Shown piece by piece: positions 12,756-24,425 of a stretch of 64,000 bases of DNA (positions within the stretch are counted from its first letter, which is position 1; each line of letters starts with the position of its first letter). The notes below the pieces were generated by a model. That model was not told the origin of the DNA. It worked only from the letters and a program-made list of their open reading frames with translations, and did not search any database. A program made the position numbers and the translations under genes. The stretch is from Amanita rubescens. Its lineage: Eukaryota; Basidiomycota; Agaricomycetes; Agaricales; Amanitaceae. The stretch covers positions 1 to 64,000 of the forward strand of contig WION01000136.1 in NCBI GenBank assembly GCA_015039365.1, given 5' to 3'.

Positions 12756-14615
12756 TTAGTCGCGTGCCGTGCGAATGACATCAGACGCATACCAAACTGT
12801 TCCTGATAAGAAATCAATGTTGGGAATGATCTCTTTGCCACTTTCGTCCCTGGCCTTTTCGATGTTAAAAACTGACAAGGACATGGCCATCGCTATAAAT
12901 ATATTCGCGTCGGCTAGACCTTCGCCTGGGCATCTTCTGCGACCAAAACCAAAGACGAATTCGTGAGGGTTGAGTTCAGGAGTGTAACCTTCGCGCTCGA
13001 TGAAGCGCTCGGGATTGAAAACCATCGGATCTTTGTAATTGTTCTCGTCATGAGCAACGTTCCTACCCAAATGCAATCAGGTACTAATCACAGGCGGTCT
13101 CAGGCTGCGCGCTTACCATATATTGGCTATGACGATGGTTCCCTTGGGGATGTAGTATCCCATGTAAGTGTCATCCTCGCACGTGTAGTGTGGAATTCCT
13201 GTGACACAATCAATAAAATGCTTATTGAACAAGACACCGTCAGGTCAGGGCGGTCGTCTTACCAACGGGACCAATCGACTGCCAGCGCAACACTTCTTTG
13301 TAAACAGCGCCCAAATACGGCAATTTATCGCGGTCAGCCAGGCACGGCAACCGATCCTTTCCAATAACATCGTCAATCTCTCGCTGAGCCTTCTTCTGTA
13401 CTTCGGGATACAAAGTCATGGCCAGGAAGAACACGGCGATAGAAGCCGTTATCGTATCCGTGCCACCTGCATATAAGGTATTGGCGGCGAATTTGATAAG
13501 TTCCCTTTCTTCGGGGTCTGTCGTGTTCTGCAGCATTGTCATAGTGAATGAGGGTAAAGCGGTTTTTGCTTTCTACAATTAGATGTAACGTCAATATGCA
13601 GCATTGAGGCTTTTGATGTTAACGCACTATTTCCCTCAGGACAAACTCGTAAGGTCGTAACAACTGTGCATCATTCGTCTCTCTGTATTTCTCAGCTATA
13701 CGCTTGAACCCTGCTCCCGGCATCCATTTCGGCAAGTGTTTCACTGAATAGGGTTTGAACAATAACCGGGTGGAATATGGACAAGGACACACACGGATAG
13801 GAAACGTATCCACAAGCCATTTTCCCGGTCTAGTTGCGAGGTAGAATTCCTGGGCAGCTTGTTCCACTATACTAATGAGAGGATCGTGCCCGTCCTTATG
13901 GATGATGTATCCATGTGACACCTGCAGGAAGATTGCGCCCTCCGCTCTTAACCAAACTTTAGTTGATGATAAGGCTAAGGACTACCATCACTCACATGCG
14001 AATTTCCTCCATCAGCTTTTTTGGGTTCTTCAACAAACGAGCCAAGAAGTAGCGAGTTTCGATTTCTTGAACAGACGAAAGGGCAATAGCAGCGGCTTGT
14101 GTTCCGACATGGGTATGAACCATTTTTCGTATCATCTTGAACCTCTTGGCGTAAGGCGCGAGGATCATTTGCTGGTTCCATCCTACTCTATTCCTCGCTC
14201 AGCAAGCTACGAAATCTAGAGTGGTGGATACTCACAATTCGCCGGCCAGTATGAGAGGTGGCCGGTCAGAGTACTTTAGGGAGCGCTTCCCGAGAAGATC
14301 TTTGCAAACATCTAGGCCGTTGAGAATAACGATGGTCTTCCCGAGAGCTTGAACAGAGCTTATGGGTCCTAATCAATTTATCGGTGTTAGCAGATTGAGC
14401 GAGTAGCATGATGACGATTGTGTACCATATAGTTTATGATGCTTTGCCCAATGTATCCATTCGAAGTCATGCGGTAAATCCAACAGATTTCCTATTATCG
14501 GCAAACCCCGTGGACCAGGCGGAAGTGGTTTCCTAGACTTGAGAAGAAGGCTGACTAGAAGTGCCGATAATGCGACCACCGCCGCGCTGTAGCCAAGGCT
14601 AGACTGCTCCAACAT
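12756..14615 (-). CDS. Cytochrome P450 monooxygenase 1
   Basis: Haem-thiolate monooxygenase, probably anchored in the ER. The ATG at 14615 starts a membrane anchor (about residues 8-27, [13 protein letters not shown]), followed by the proline hinge [14 protein letters not shown]. The oxygen-binding I-helix AGGTDT and the K-helix KEVLR (ExxR) are at about 13330-13480. The haem loop [12 protein letters not shown] is at about 12920-12955, near the C terminus. Every intron tested by eye kept frame, including GELL|VGW, the one before LKHLPKW and the one before KAKTALPSF, so the gene looks intact. An upstream in-frame ATG at 14693 is possible, but the anchor fits the 14615 start better. The substrate is unknown. 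Its place beside the laccases may be chance. Confidence 0.92.
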
Positions 14616-15745
14616 GAGGGGAAAGACAGAAAGACGATTCCGAGACGACTGTAGAAAAGGCTGCAAAGTGGATACATTGCGGGCGCAGAACAAACATGAT
14701 GAGGATCACTTCCTGATTGGCGTCTTCAGGAGCTTTATCGAGCACTGAACAATTTATTGTGGGCGACGTCCCCTTCCACTCAGTGCGACCCAGTTCTGGA
14801 TCTGTACGTGGATGCTATATATAATGCGTTGCATTTTAATCTTGAAACCCGTGTCACCGAGGATACCCGTCAATCCAAAGGACTGGTGTTGCACGAGGCT
14901 GTGACGCTTCTAAAATGGCCGGACATTGAGCGCTATTGAGTGGGTGATTGCAGTAATGTCATGAACTTTGGGTAACGTAAATGGTTGAACTTTCACACCA
15001 TATTTGCCATGCGGTGCGCACACCATTGCCCCGTGACCAACTGATGCATTCTTTGGGTTCCTTGCGGAGCAATGTCGTGGTATGCTGGCAATATACAGAT
15101 CATATCATGATAAGAGAGGGTCTCATCAGAATGAGTGGGAAGATGATGGTTATTTATGTAGATCAATGAGGCTGCTGCCACTAGTGGCTGCAGAATTCTT
15201 GCGCAATCAGTACTACTTAGACAGACGCTAGAATGAAGTGTGACGTTAGCTGAGCGCTCTAGGAGATAATCGACCTCCATGGAGTTTGAGGTGTAAGGGC
15301 GGAATTGTCTTTGATCCGCCGACGACGGGCGGGGCCGCGACGTACAAAGAGTTGCTTGTTCAGCAGGGTCGAGACCTATAAGACGATATGACTTCGAAAA
15401 AACAAACCAGGTACGATGCAACGACTCGGAAACTCTGGACTTATAGTCGTGAAAGTGTGATAAACCATAAATAGTTACGAGTTACCGGCAAGTTGGCTTC
15501 CGTATTGCGTAAGCGGCCTCGATCATGCAGTGCAAAGAAAGCCCTAACAATACGCAGTGTCGCCCTGATTGCATCTGCCAGATGATCTCATATAAATGTC
15601 CAGCGCAGAAACCTCCGTTTGAGGGAGCGCCTTCTTTTTTACCCTCAGCCTCCCCGTACCCGCCGCCACCTCCCTACGGCAACCGGCTACCAGAGCTTAG
15701 TTGTTTAAAGACACAGTTCTTTACTCCATTCACTCTTTGGGTTCG
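14616..15745. other. Intergenic region
   Basis: This lies between the divergent P450 and DUF6534 genes and should hold both promoters. A pyrimidine-rich stretch at about 15640-15675 precedes the downstream ATG. No coding signal is convincing. Confidence 0.4.
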
Positions 15746-17350
15746 ATGGCAGCGGCACCACCTATTCCGCCAAACATCGCAAGCATGTAAGTTGGCCAAT
15801 TTTACAAACTCGGGTTCAGACTAAACTTTGCCTTGCAGAGCGGCCCCTACTGTAAGTTCGCATGACTATTTTGAGGATGGCATATATAACCTCAAGCCCT
15901 AGTTGATCGGCTCGCTGTTGAATTACTGCTTATACGGTGTTCTGGTTGTCCAAGTTTGTCCGTCAATCCTATACCTCATGTTTTACACGCTCTCACAATA
16001 GATTGCAGACATCTATCACTATTCATTCCCCGATGATAAGCTGCTACTCAAGGGTCTTGGTGAGTCGATGTTAAGAATATTCATCCGACTGTTCTGACGA
16101 TTTGGTTATAGTCTATATCTCCGTGATTATAGAGACGATCCAAGTATGTTTCAATGGTGCGGATGTGTTCCATTGGTATGCGGCCGGGTACGGCAATTTG
16201 GAAATGCTCAATGAAGTCAACTTCTCTCCGTTCGATACACCCATGCTCGGAGCGATCATCGCATTCATTGTCCAATTATTCTTCTCCTATCGTATCTGGT
16301 CTTTGAAAAAGTCGTACTTACCGATATCTGTCTTCATTGCCCTTGTGCGTGATATCCATGTGTTACGCTGCGCTGCTTCCTAACAGTTCTATAGATTTCT
16401 CTCTTGCAACTTATCGGTGGTATTTGGGGAGGTGTGAACGTACGTGATCAGAAACTCTATCTTGGTCCTCCCAACCGATCCACGTCATAGGGCTTCCAAA
16501 TTAAATTCCTTTCTCTCGCGGGTACCACGCCAAGAAATACCGACGTAAGTGACTAAATCGAAGGCGGTGCCGTTAATTGACATCCAAGTAGATGTGGCTC
16601 ATAGGTGGAGCTGTTGCGGACATCCTTATCGCCGTCACGATGACATATCTTGTAGGATCCATCGCCTTCGTCTGATTTCTTTGAGATTAAGGTCATATTA
16701 GCTCCTCAAAGCTCGGGAAAATACGCATGCGATGTCACATACCATTGTTACTCGCATAGTCCGTCTCACTGTCCAGTCAAACTCGTTGACAGCAGGCATG
16801 GCATTGCTTTCCTTGATCCTGTACCTTGGCATTCCAGTAAGTTCATTCTACATAAAGTCATACGCGGACTCTTACTGCCCATGCCAATAGAATCAACCCT
16901 ACTTCACCGCTCCGTAAGTTGTCAGCCCGAGTTACCTGGACCAAACTGACAAGATCTGTATTCCAGAACATTAATTTTAGGGAAACTGTGAGTGTTCCTG
17001 GTTCCGGCGGTCTAGAATCGGCTCAAAGAAGATATCCAGGTACAGCAATACATTACTGGCGACATTCAATCACCGAATTTTCCTACGCCGGGATGGGGAA
17101 TCAAGGCCTTCCCAACGGTCATATCAGGATTCGACGCCATCGTCCAACAATCCGCTTACAACGGGAGGTGGTAGTTCTTACGTTACGGAGCCATACAAAC
17201 CCCGTCCATTCGTTCACGTGGACGTCGAGACTGGCAGCAAGGAGTTTGTGAGGAATGATGTCCAGGTACGGTTATAAGTTTATGATTATCTGAATCTACT
17301 AAATGAGTCTTTTACAACAGCTGACTCCGTCGAGGGGAGGTCGCTACTGA
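15746..17350 (+). CDS. DUF6534-type multi-helix membrane protein
   Basis: Belongs to a large basidiomycete family of integral membrane proteins of unknown role. Its layout resembles seven-helix receptors. The ATG at 15746 gives MAAAPPIPPNIASI. Hydrophobic helices follow: LLNYCLYGVLVVQ (about 15910), the VYISVIIETIQV helix leading to FHWYAAGYG (about 16110-16190), and FDTPMLGAIIAFIVQLFFSYRIW (about 16230-16300). Near the end comes WLIGGAVADILIAVTMTYL (about 16595-16650), then the VTRIVRLTVQ segment and a terminal Ser/Pro-rich tail ending at TGA 17348-17350. There are at least eight short introns. The FDTP plus FSYRIW pattern and the DILIAVTM helix identify the family. Ligand or function cannot be inferred. 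Confidence 0.8.
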
Positions 17351-17952
17351 TTACGGGTGCAAAATGGACTTTTTTGTTGTCTTCTTGCCTTTTTTTGCAG
17401 TAAGGTTCTATTTATATATCAATCTTCATTTTCCTTGTTTTACGATCGAAACGCACATGACGGTTGCATCGTGTACGATATCCTCTGGACTATTGTATAC
17501 CCTTGCCACTGACATACACGGGACAGTAGCCTGTTTTAATTGTAGTTGCTGACATGATATTAACATGACTGAATTTCATTCAAGATGCCAAGGTGATTCC
17601 TGGTGATTCTGGACTGTACCAGGCGTGCCGTTGACCATACTATTATTATGTGAATATGTGAATATGAAATATTGTCACGCCCACATTGATGGTCCACATA
17701 TCGTTACATGACAAGTAAAGTTTAATTGACAGGACGATGGATTTGGAAGTTCAGCACATGGAGTGTGTGAAACTCTGGGAAGTTAATTCCCGTTCAAGGG
17801 ACGCAAGGCAGTGCAGATATGATTGGAGTGGATCATCATCCCTGGCCTACAAATCGTCATATCCCAGTATCGCAGGTGAACATAGCCAGCTTAAGGTTTA
17901 TAATTTAAAGCTAGGTAATTTTAGCAGGTCGCTAGGTACATTGCCACTGCAC

Positions 17953-17982
17953 AGGCGTGTAGAGGCGTGTAGAGGCGTGTAG
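17953..17982. repeat. Short tandem repeat, AGGCGTGTAG x3
   Basis: Three perfect 10 bp units are followed by a diverged AGTCGTGG. It is a minisatellite-like patch in intergenic DNA. Confidence 0.9.
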
Positions 17983-19125
17983 AGTCGTGGGCGGTCCTGG
18001 GCATGAGATTCAATTGCACCTGATTGTGGAGGCTCTTGCGGCCCTTGTCGAGGCTTAAAGCACGAGATAACGACCAGAACGAGTTGATATCAACAGTAGG
18101 CGATAAAGCTTGTTCTTCCGCTCGTACATCAGATGGTGCCTTCGCATGAATGACTGTCAATTCCTATAGATTCTACGTTAGCGAAGTTAATTCTGTTATC
18201 TGTAGGGCATCCGCGTGTTGATTGACATCGTTGTGACTCATAATGAGTGTACCAGCAATGACCAATCTGATGTGGAACCTATTATTATACTCGAGGCTAA
18301 GCGGGTCTGGTGAACTCGAACCATCATTCACCACTTACAGGCATATTTCCGACGTAAAGCTTCAGCCATCGAATTACACTCCGGTTAGAATTGTTTCGGC
18401 ACATTACGCCAGTCCCAGCTGCGTCCCTACCTCATCAAGACGTCACAAGGAAAACCATGTTTCATGGAGCGATGAAAATATGCACAGGTTTCGTTGATTG
18501 ATATTTGATACACGCTTGACCAAATAGTCCGCACTATGACTAGAACCTTCGGACCACGCGATCGTTGATCTAATCGCCTGGAGACCAGCGCCGGTCGGGA
18601 CGAGGACAGTTCAGATCGTTTTTCTCACCGCCACCTGCTGTCATATGTCCATGGTCTCTCGAAAAAAAACGTGACGAATAGACTGCGAGCAACGACCAAT
18701 GCGAAGACTTACGCGGTGATAAAATGTCACGTCTACCCCCAAGCCTTATTGTTTGAAATGGTTAGGTTCCTCCGCGAAGGGACACGGCCGATGCAGATAG
18801 ACGCGACAAAGAAAAGGCACAAACTCACTCTCAGACTACTCGGTTCTTTTCGGTGCACAGGGATTTTTAGCTCTCCGTTTAGAGAAATGCTACGAAGTCG
18901 GCTCTTTTAATCACTTACGTTTCATCAACTCTATCAACGGTTTCAAATATTCCGAGACGTACAGGTACAGAGATGAATCTCTATGGGATTTGGGACATGA
19001 TTCGAACTTCAAGTTGTTGCAAGCAAGTGATGAACAAATTTTATGTGCTTGAAAGTTGGCGTCTTGTAATCATGACGTTTTCATCTGGTCCGTGATCCGG
19101 CGCAGACCACGCGGGCCAAATAGGG

Positions 19126-19136
19126 TCAAATAACGC
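19126..19136 (+). promoter_or_regulatory. TCAAATAACGC motif before BTB copy A
   Basis: The 11 bp motif ends 17 bp before the ATG of BTB copy A. It recurs before copy B (tandem, 22291-22310) and copy D (29577-29587), always within about 60 bp of the start. It is either a shared control site or retained 5' UTR. Confidence 0.55.
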
Positions 19137-19153
19137 GCCATTGAACCGCACAC

Positions 19154-20512
19154 ATGGCCAAAAAACGAAAATCTGATCAGGTCAAGGCAGAATCGCCTCT
19201 CACATGCACACCTACTAGTGAAGATGGCCATATCTCAGCCGTAAGTTTATAAATACTTACTCCAAAAATGCGTTTTAGCTGACTTGTCAGCTGGTAACGC
19301 GCTCGCAGGCCAAGAAAGCTAGATTGAGTGCCGACGCGCAAGCCGATGCTCAACTCCCTTCCCGAGTCTCTACTACCAACATCGGAGAGCCAGAAGCAAT
19401 TCACGCACCTGCCAGCGCACCGCCTGCGAGTACTCAAGCAGCAACCAAGATAGCCAAAAAGTTTGTGAAACACGATACGCATTGGTTACTCGATGGCAAC
19501 ACTCTCGTGCAAATCGGAGAAACAAGGTTCAGGTTGCATCGAAGCACCCTCGTCGGACAAAGTAAATGGTTCCGCGAAATGATCGAAAACCCGCCCCACG
19601 ATAGGTGCATATATGCTGACGAAGAGACTTCGGCAACAGTTTATTGCCTTGGCAGCCTGGACGTTAGTGTCAAGGATTTTGTTGCCCTGCTAAATGCGCT
19701 GGACGATGCCATGTAATTTCTCTTTCGCTCTTTCCTTCACGAAAGCTAAACCACACACTAGATTATACGCATATACTCCCCCATCTTTGAGGAATGTAGC
19801 TGCCATCTTCCGTGCCGCTGACGCCCTGGAGTTCGATAAATTCAGGGCTTATGCAATATCCTACTTGGAGGACCAGTGGCCCAACGATATCAGCGAGCTT
19901 ACAACTGATCGGGTAAAATACGCTGCGGATACTGTCCTGCTTGCGCGACGGCGCAATATAAACTCCGTCCTCAAGCGTGCTCTTTACGAATTGGTCAGAG
20001 CGGAAGGCTTCATGCAGGAGACCACAGGAGATGACGGCGACGGCGAAGCTGATTCTGATCAATCTGCCCTCAGTGCATCCGATATTTCGCTGCTTCTCTA
20101 TACGAGAGAACAACTGACCACGTTTTGGATGGGAAAGATTCACCTGCCAGCACAAGCGTCTAAGTGCATCAGTCCTGTAGGCTCCCAAAGCTACAAGAAC
20201 TGTGTACTTCGCGTCTACGGCGCTGATTCAATGTACAAAACATTGATTCTCGGTTCGAAAGTCTTCGAGAAGTACAGATATGATCCCATCTGTGGGTTAG
20301 ATGCTTTCTGTGACGCCCCATGGGTTTGCGGAGAGACGTGGCCCTTGAATTACGGGAAGGATCTTCCCACTAGCAACAGTGGCTATCTTTGTTCTGCATG
20401 CGCTACCAAATGGAGAAGCATTTGGCGGGAAGAGCAAAACAAGTTGTGGGATGACATGGACACTTGGTTTGAGCTGAATGTCGAAGAGGAACAAGATAAT
20501 GCCGAGGAATAA
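19154..20512 (+). CDS. BTB/POZ domain protein, copy A
   Basis: Expected to be an adaptor that mediates protein-protein contacts, as other BTB proteins do in cullin-3 ligases or chromatin complexes. The N terminus MAKKRKSD is basic and may be a nuclear signal. Proposed exons: 19154-19240, about 19291 or 19309-19712, and 19762-20512. The BTB fold begins with DGNTLVQIGETRFRLHRSTL and continues to VKDFVALLNALDD, with the second half in exon 3 (VAAIFRAADALEF). The C-terminal part is family specific: LKRALYELVRAEGF, an acidic linker, LLLYTREQLTTFW, FEKYRYDPICGLDA, then a CSAC pair leading to KWRSIWREEQ and LDTWFEL-like ends. The CxxC pair could bind a metal. Copies B, C and D share this plan, with about 50-60 percent identity by eye. 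Confidence 0.82.
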
Positions 20513-21311
20513 AATGAAGTCTTGTGCCGAGAGATACTAAATTTCACTTCAAGTAATTAGTCTACGAATGTCCACCGTATTCATTAATGTCTGTACCCTC
20601 GACCATAAGTGTCTTCCAGGATATGGTCCCTTAGCGTATGATGAAGAAGCAACAATCTTCATCTCATGAATTCATGATTGCGTCGCATGACAAAAGCCTT
20701 GCGTACCCGTCTGACAAGGGCCGCCCATTACGTCTGAACGAGAATACAATCGGGAGCGGAGGGGGGATTCACACCATTTTATTTCCACCTCGTTGCCGCA
20801 CATGCAAGGTCGTACAGATCCAACAGCGAAATGCAAGGAGCATGGTGAGTGGTTGCGGACAGCGCAAGGCAATGTGGAGGCAATTTCTAGCCCTTCAGCT
20901 TTCGCAATGGCGCCGTGATACAATGTCATGCCCGTTTGCAAGCTTTCGATGTACGAATTGGTCAGGCTCCTCTAGGAAAGGGATACGGCTGATAAGGACA
21001 AACACAACGGTGTGGGAGTTCCAATGCTGAATTCTCACTTTTTGGTGCGCAATCTAACTTCAAGGCTTTGCCTGTTTCAGGAGAGTGCGCAATCGCTTTG
21101 CGCTTTGTAACAATCTGTCCAGTGGCAGCCTTCATTAAAAAAGGTGTTAAGTTGAGCCTGTATGTCACCACCGAGTTCGATCCATGTAGTCGCATGCGAT
21201 GTGGCACAATAGGCGGGAAGGAAAACTTGCCGACGTATCATGCCAAGCTGGCCCAGGCACAGTGCGCACTGCACGACATTGACTGCCATAAAACACTATC
21301 AAATAACGTTA
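20513..21311. other. Spacer with degenerate segment
   Basis: The part at about 20905-21000 resembles 18705-18800 and includes a stretch that can be read as MYELVRLL, close to the LYELVRAEG element of the BTB genes. It is probably a relic. The remainder shows no convincing gene. Confidence 0.4.
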
Positions 21312-21415
21312 TACAGTAGACATCCCAATAATGCATATCCATTTTAGGCAATTTCCCATTCAATAGACCCTTAAATTACTATATAAGTCAATGCATTATT
21401 GGGATGTCTACTGTA
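21312..21415. mobile_element. 100 bp MITE, Tc1/mariner-like ends
   Basis: The two ends are perfect inverted repeats of 23 bp: CAGTAGACATCCC and on at 21314-21336, and its reverse complement at 21391-21413. TA dinucleotides flank both sides (21312-21313 and 21414-21415). A TA target site and a CAGT start are typical of Tc1/mariner elements. The 54 bp interior is AT-rich and codes for nothing, so it would depend on a transposase encoded elsewhere. Confidence 0.85.
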
Positions 21416-21482
21416 TAAATAACGCGCGATGTTCGAGTTGCGCCCATTACTATAGGGCGCGTTCGTGCACCTCCCCGTCAAC

Positions 21483-21923
21483 ATGCCCTCCTTTGACTGC
21501 GGATATTTCATGCAGCAAGATTACATCAAAAGCTTTGTTATGAAAGAAAGCAACGCCGATGACTCGGACGAAGAGTATGGCTCCCTCAGTCTCCTCTGGG
21601 ATATCCGTGATTGGTGGTATTGTCTCGAGCGCGACATACGAAGTAGAACGCCGCTTCCAGACAGTTCGTGTTGTATTCCTCCATTCATCATCATTACCAT
21701 TAACGTTCACGTAGTTCATGTCCCCGATGGAGAGAGTGCTTTTGAGACGGGGGTTATCTGGTTTCGCACCCGCCGCCTCACTGCGGATGAGGGAATTGAA
21801 AGCGTGAGCGAGATTGAGGCAGACAAGATAGTGAAAAGGCGTTTTTTAGAAGCGATTGGCCGGGATTTCGACCAGAATCAGTTGGTTTTCTTTGCGAAAC
21901 CTACATCGATTCGAAGGTATTAG
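21483..21923 (+). CDS. Hypothetical protein, 146 aa, single exon
   Basis: Open frame starting MPSFDCGYFMQQD, with an acidic stretch (NADDSDEEYG), a WDIRDWWY segment and a hydrophobic strand-like run (PPFIIITINVHVVHVPDG). It ends AKPTSIRRY. No family is recognised. The length and a fairly protein-like composition favour a real gene, but there is no homologue in the window to test it. It lies 70 bp after the MITE, which may sit in its promoter. Confidence 0.35.
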   Translation: MPSFDCGYFMQQDYIKSFVMKESNADDSDEEYGSLSLLWDIRDWWYCLERDIRSRTPLPDSSCCIPPFIIITINVHVVHVPDGESAFETGVIWFRTRRLTADEGIESVSEIEADKIVKRRFLEAIGRDFDQNQLVFFAKPTSIRRY

Positions 21924-22094
21924 CTTCTGCTACTATCAGCGAAACACCGGGCTCCACTTCCATCTCTTTTGCTTTCACCCCTCTACTTTCCATGCATATC
22001 CAGCACTTTTCATCACTTTTTTAACTTTGGCACGAGGGCTTTAAGTACCTTCAGAAAATATATTAGAAAGTGTTGAATACACAATATCGGACTT

Positions 22095-22240
22095 GTGAGC
22101 TGGTTAAAAATTAGAAGGCTTCAACAGACAGATTCCGGCGCAGAGACCGTCCCTGCTCTAAACATTGATTATCTGATGCTTCTCCATGTGAGAGAACAAC
22201 TAACCTTGTTTTACGCTATGGCGCCAAGCATCCACGTCCA
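22095..22240 (+). pseudogene. BTB-family relic
   Basis: A short stretch reads LLHVREQLTLF, matching LLLHVREQLTDF of BTB copy B and the homologous segment of the other copies. It is preceded by an acidic or polar linker like the one in those genes. No BTB domain or C-terminal CxxC part is attached. It is a remnant of a further family member, located just upstream of copy B. Confidence 0.6.
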
Positions 22241-22290
22241 CGTGCTTGTTGACATCGGCTTCCACGCTCGGTTGGACGCCAAAAAAACGA

Positions 22291-22310
22291 TCAAATAACG
22301 TCAAATAACG
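22291..22310 (+). promoter_or_regulatory. Tandem TCAAATAACG motif before BTB copy B
   Basis: Two adjacent 10 bp copies (22291-22300 and 22301-22310), the second extended by C, lie about 36 bp before the ATG. They match the motif upstream of copies A and D. Confidence 0.55.
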
Positions 22311-22345
22311 CGTAAACCTATTTCAAGTCATAAACAACACGAAAT

Positions 22346-23703
22346 ATGACCAGAAAACGAAAATCCAGCCTGCCCAATAGAGCAGAATCACCTCTCACTC
22401 CTGTTAGTGAAGACGAAGATCATAACCCAGTAAATCCGGTTCCACAGAGTTTATAAATTCAAATTAACTGATTTACTTGGCAACTCGCAGGCCAAAAAAT
22501 ACAAATTGAGCGCTGATGCGGAATCCGTGGTCCAACCGGGTTCTCTCTCTGCCACCGGTGCCGGAGAGGTGGAAGTAGTTGATTCGCCTGCAACCAAGGT
22601 TGGCCCTCCTGCGAGCGCTCGACGAGCGATGCAAAAGGTAGCCGGAGAATATGTGAAGCACGGCACATTTTGGTTACTCGACGGTACCACCCTCGTGCAA
22701 ATAAGAGATATCAGGTTCAAACTGCATAGAAGCACCCTCGTCGAGCAAAGCAAATGGTTCAAAGACATGATCGAAAACCCCCCTCACGACAGGTGCATAT
22801 ATGCGGATGGAGAGACAGGAGCGATCGTCTACTGCCTTGACAGCCTTGAAATCGATGTTAACGACTTCGTCGCCTTGTTAAGTGCGATTAGAGATTCTGT
22901 GTAATTCCTTTTCCGTTCCTTCCTTTCGCTAAGCTCAACTACATGCTAGAACCTTCACATATAATCCTCCCACCTCAAAATTTGTGGCAGCAATGCTGCG
23001 TGCTGCGGATGCCCTAGACTTCTTTAACTTCAAGGACTATGCAATACGCTACTTTTGTGACAAGTGGCCGGATAATGTACAAAGCGTTACGATTCGGCGA
23101 TTGAAATACGCTGCAGATATGGTTTTGCTTGCACGACGATGCGGGATAAATTATGTCCTCAAGCGCGCTCTATACGAGTTGGTCAGGGCTTCAGGCTTCA
23201 GGCAGGAGACGGATTCTAGCGCGGAAGATGATGACGAAATCAATTCTGACCGATCTGATCTGAGTGCATCCGATTATTCGCTGCTTCTCCATGTAAGAGA
23301 ACAGCTAACCGATTTTTGGACGGGGAAGGCTATCCCGTATTCTGTGGCATGCATCAGCCCTAAAGAATCCGATGACTACGGGGACTGTGCGGTTGCCACA
23401 TACCGAATTCGCTCGGCGTACATGATTCTGGTCCATGAATCAAAGATTTTCGAAAAGTACCGATATGATCCAATAGGTGGATTAGATGCCATTCAAGAAG
23501 CTCCGTGGGTCAGCGGAGAGAAGTGGCCGTCGAAATACGGGAAGGATATTTGCACCACCAAAAGCCGTCTTTGTTCTGCATGTGGTACGAAGTGGAGAAA
23601 TATTTGGGACCAGGAGCGAAAAAAGTTGTGGAATGACTTGGATACTTGGTTCGAGCTGATTAATGAAGACGAACAAGACGATACTGAAGGGCTAAGCAAT
23701 TAA
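22346..23703 (+). CDS. BTB/POZ domain protein, copy B
   Basis: Paralogue of copy A. Proposed exons are 22346-22429, 22491-22900 and 22950-23703. The start MTRKRKSS is chosen because it matches the basic N termini of copies A and D. The BTB region runs from DGTTLVQIRDIRFKLHRSTL to VNDFVALLSAIRD in exon 2 and VAAMLRAADALDFF in exon 3. The C-terminal module follows: LKRALYELVRASGF, LLLHVREQLTDFW, FEKYRYDPIGGLDA, the CSACGTKWRNIW pair and LDTWFEL. Introns sit at the same places and phases as in the other copies, so duplication was at DNA level and not through mRNA. The gene appears intact. The binding partner is unknown. Confidence 0.82.
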
Positions 23704-24094
23704 TTTGTCGGTTCAATTCGAGTTAATTAATTCACATGCACCTGTACACTCAGTGCTTATAAGCGGTCGTGATATTATCTCCACGCTGTACCCGGAACGT
23801 CTCAAAGATAGATCAGGAATGAAACTGCCGCTGAAAGAATACTCCGCATAAAAATGCCGAGGTTGCCGTTATGGAGCGTCAGTGTAGAGTGGCGGCGATC
23901 AACGGAAGCGTAAGAACTTGACAACATAGTACTATGTACGTAATTCAAATACTAATGAAACACAGAAGAGCGTAGGCATATAGGACATGGTCGTAAAGAA
24001 GGACAAGCGTAGTACATGAATGAGAGGACAATTCATCTACAGCTTGGTGATCAGATAATATTGCGGAGAATTGAGAAAATGACTTACGCCAACA
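23704..24094. other. Intergenic region
   Basis: This lies between the convergent ends of BTB copy B and the Zys3-like gene. No gene or repeat is seen, only presumed 3' untranslated sequence. Confidence 0.4.
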
Positions 24095-24425
24095 TCAGAA
24101 TGTAGGCGCAACTAAGAGGGGTGCACACAAGGTCATGCAAGCACCCTGCGCAGCATTACATGCCAAGATAATGGGAGGCGCCGCGGGTGCTGCGACAGTC
24201 CCAAAGGTGAAACCTGCTGCTGCATAACATGCTACAGCGCCAAAATTGCAAACTGTAGAAGGTGAATAAATGAGTCGTCGCATCTTGTTCACGTCTAGTA
24301 CGGTCCAACATGAACCTTGCATACGCACCTGTCTGGCATAGACCGTAAGCTATCGGCCCTGCATTGACAATGCCGGTGGAGGACAGCGCCACCGCAATTG
24401 GAAGTAAAAGTTTAGAGAGCCGCAT
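24095..24425 (-). CDS. Small secreted Zys3-like protein 1
   Basis: Two-exon gene for a protein of about 85 residues. Residues 1-22 (MRLSKLLLPIAVALSSTGIVNA) form a signal peptide, and the mature chain starts GPIAYGLCQT. After an intron of about 75 nt it continues CNFGAVACYAAAGFTFGTV and ends LLVAPTF. Spaced cysteines, Ala/Gly-rich helices and the GPIAYG.CQT start recall a basidiomycete family often labelled zygote-specific (Zys3-like), whose role is not established. A paralogue lies at 33023-33344. The two share upstream sequence (CTCAGTGGGT and GGGTTAAAG), so the promoter was duplicated as well. Confidence 0.72.

Larger units (their letters stand above)
17351..19153. other. Intergenic region with short repeat and degenerate segment
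   Basis: No supported gene. It contains a 10 bp tandem repeat (17953-17982). A segment at about 18705-18800 resembles 20905-21000 (about 70 percent by eye), including a stretch readable as F/YE.VR.L as in the BTB genes. It may be an old duplicated fragment. Confidence 0.4.
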
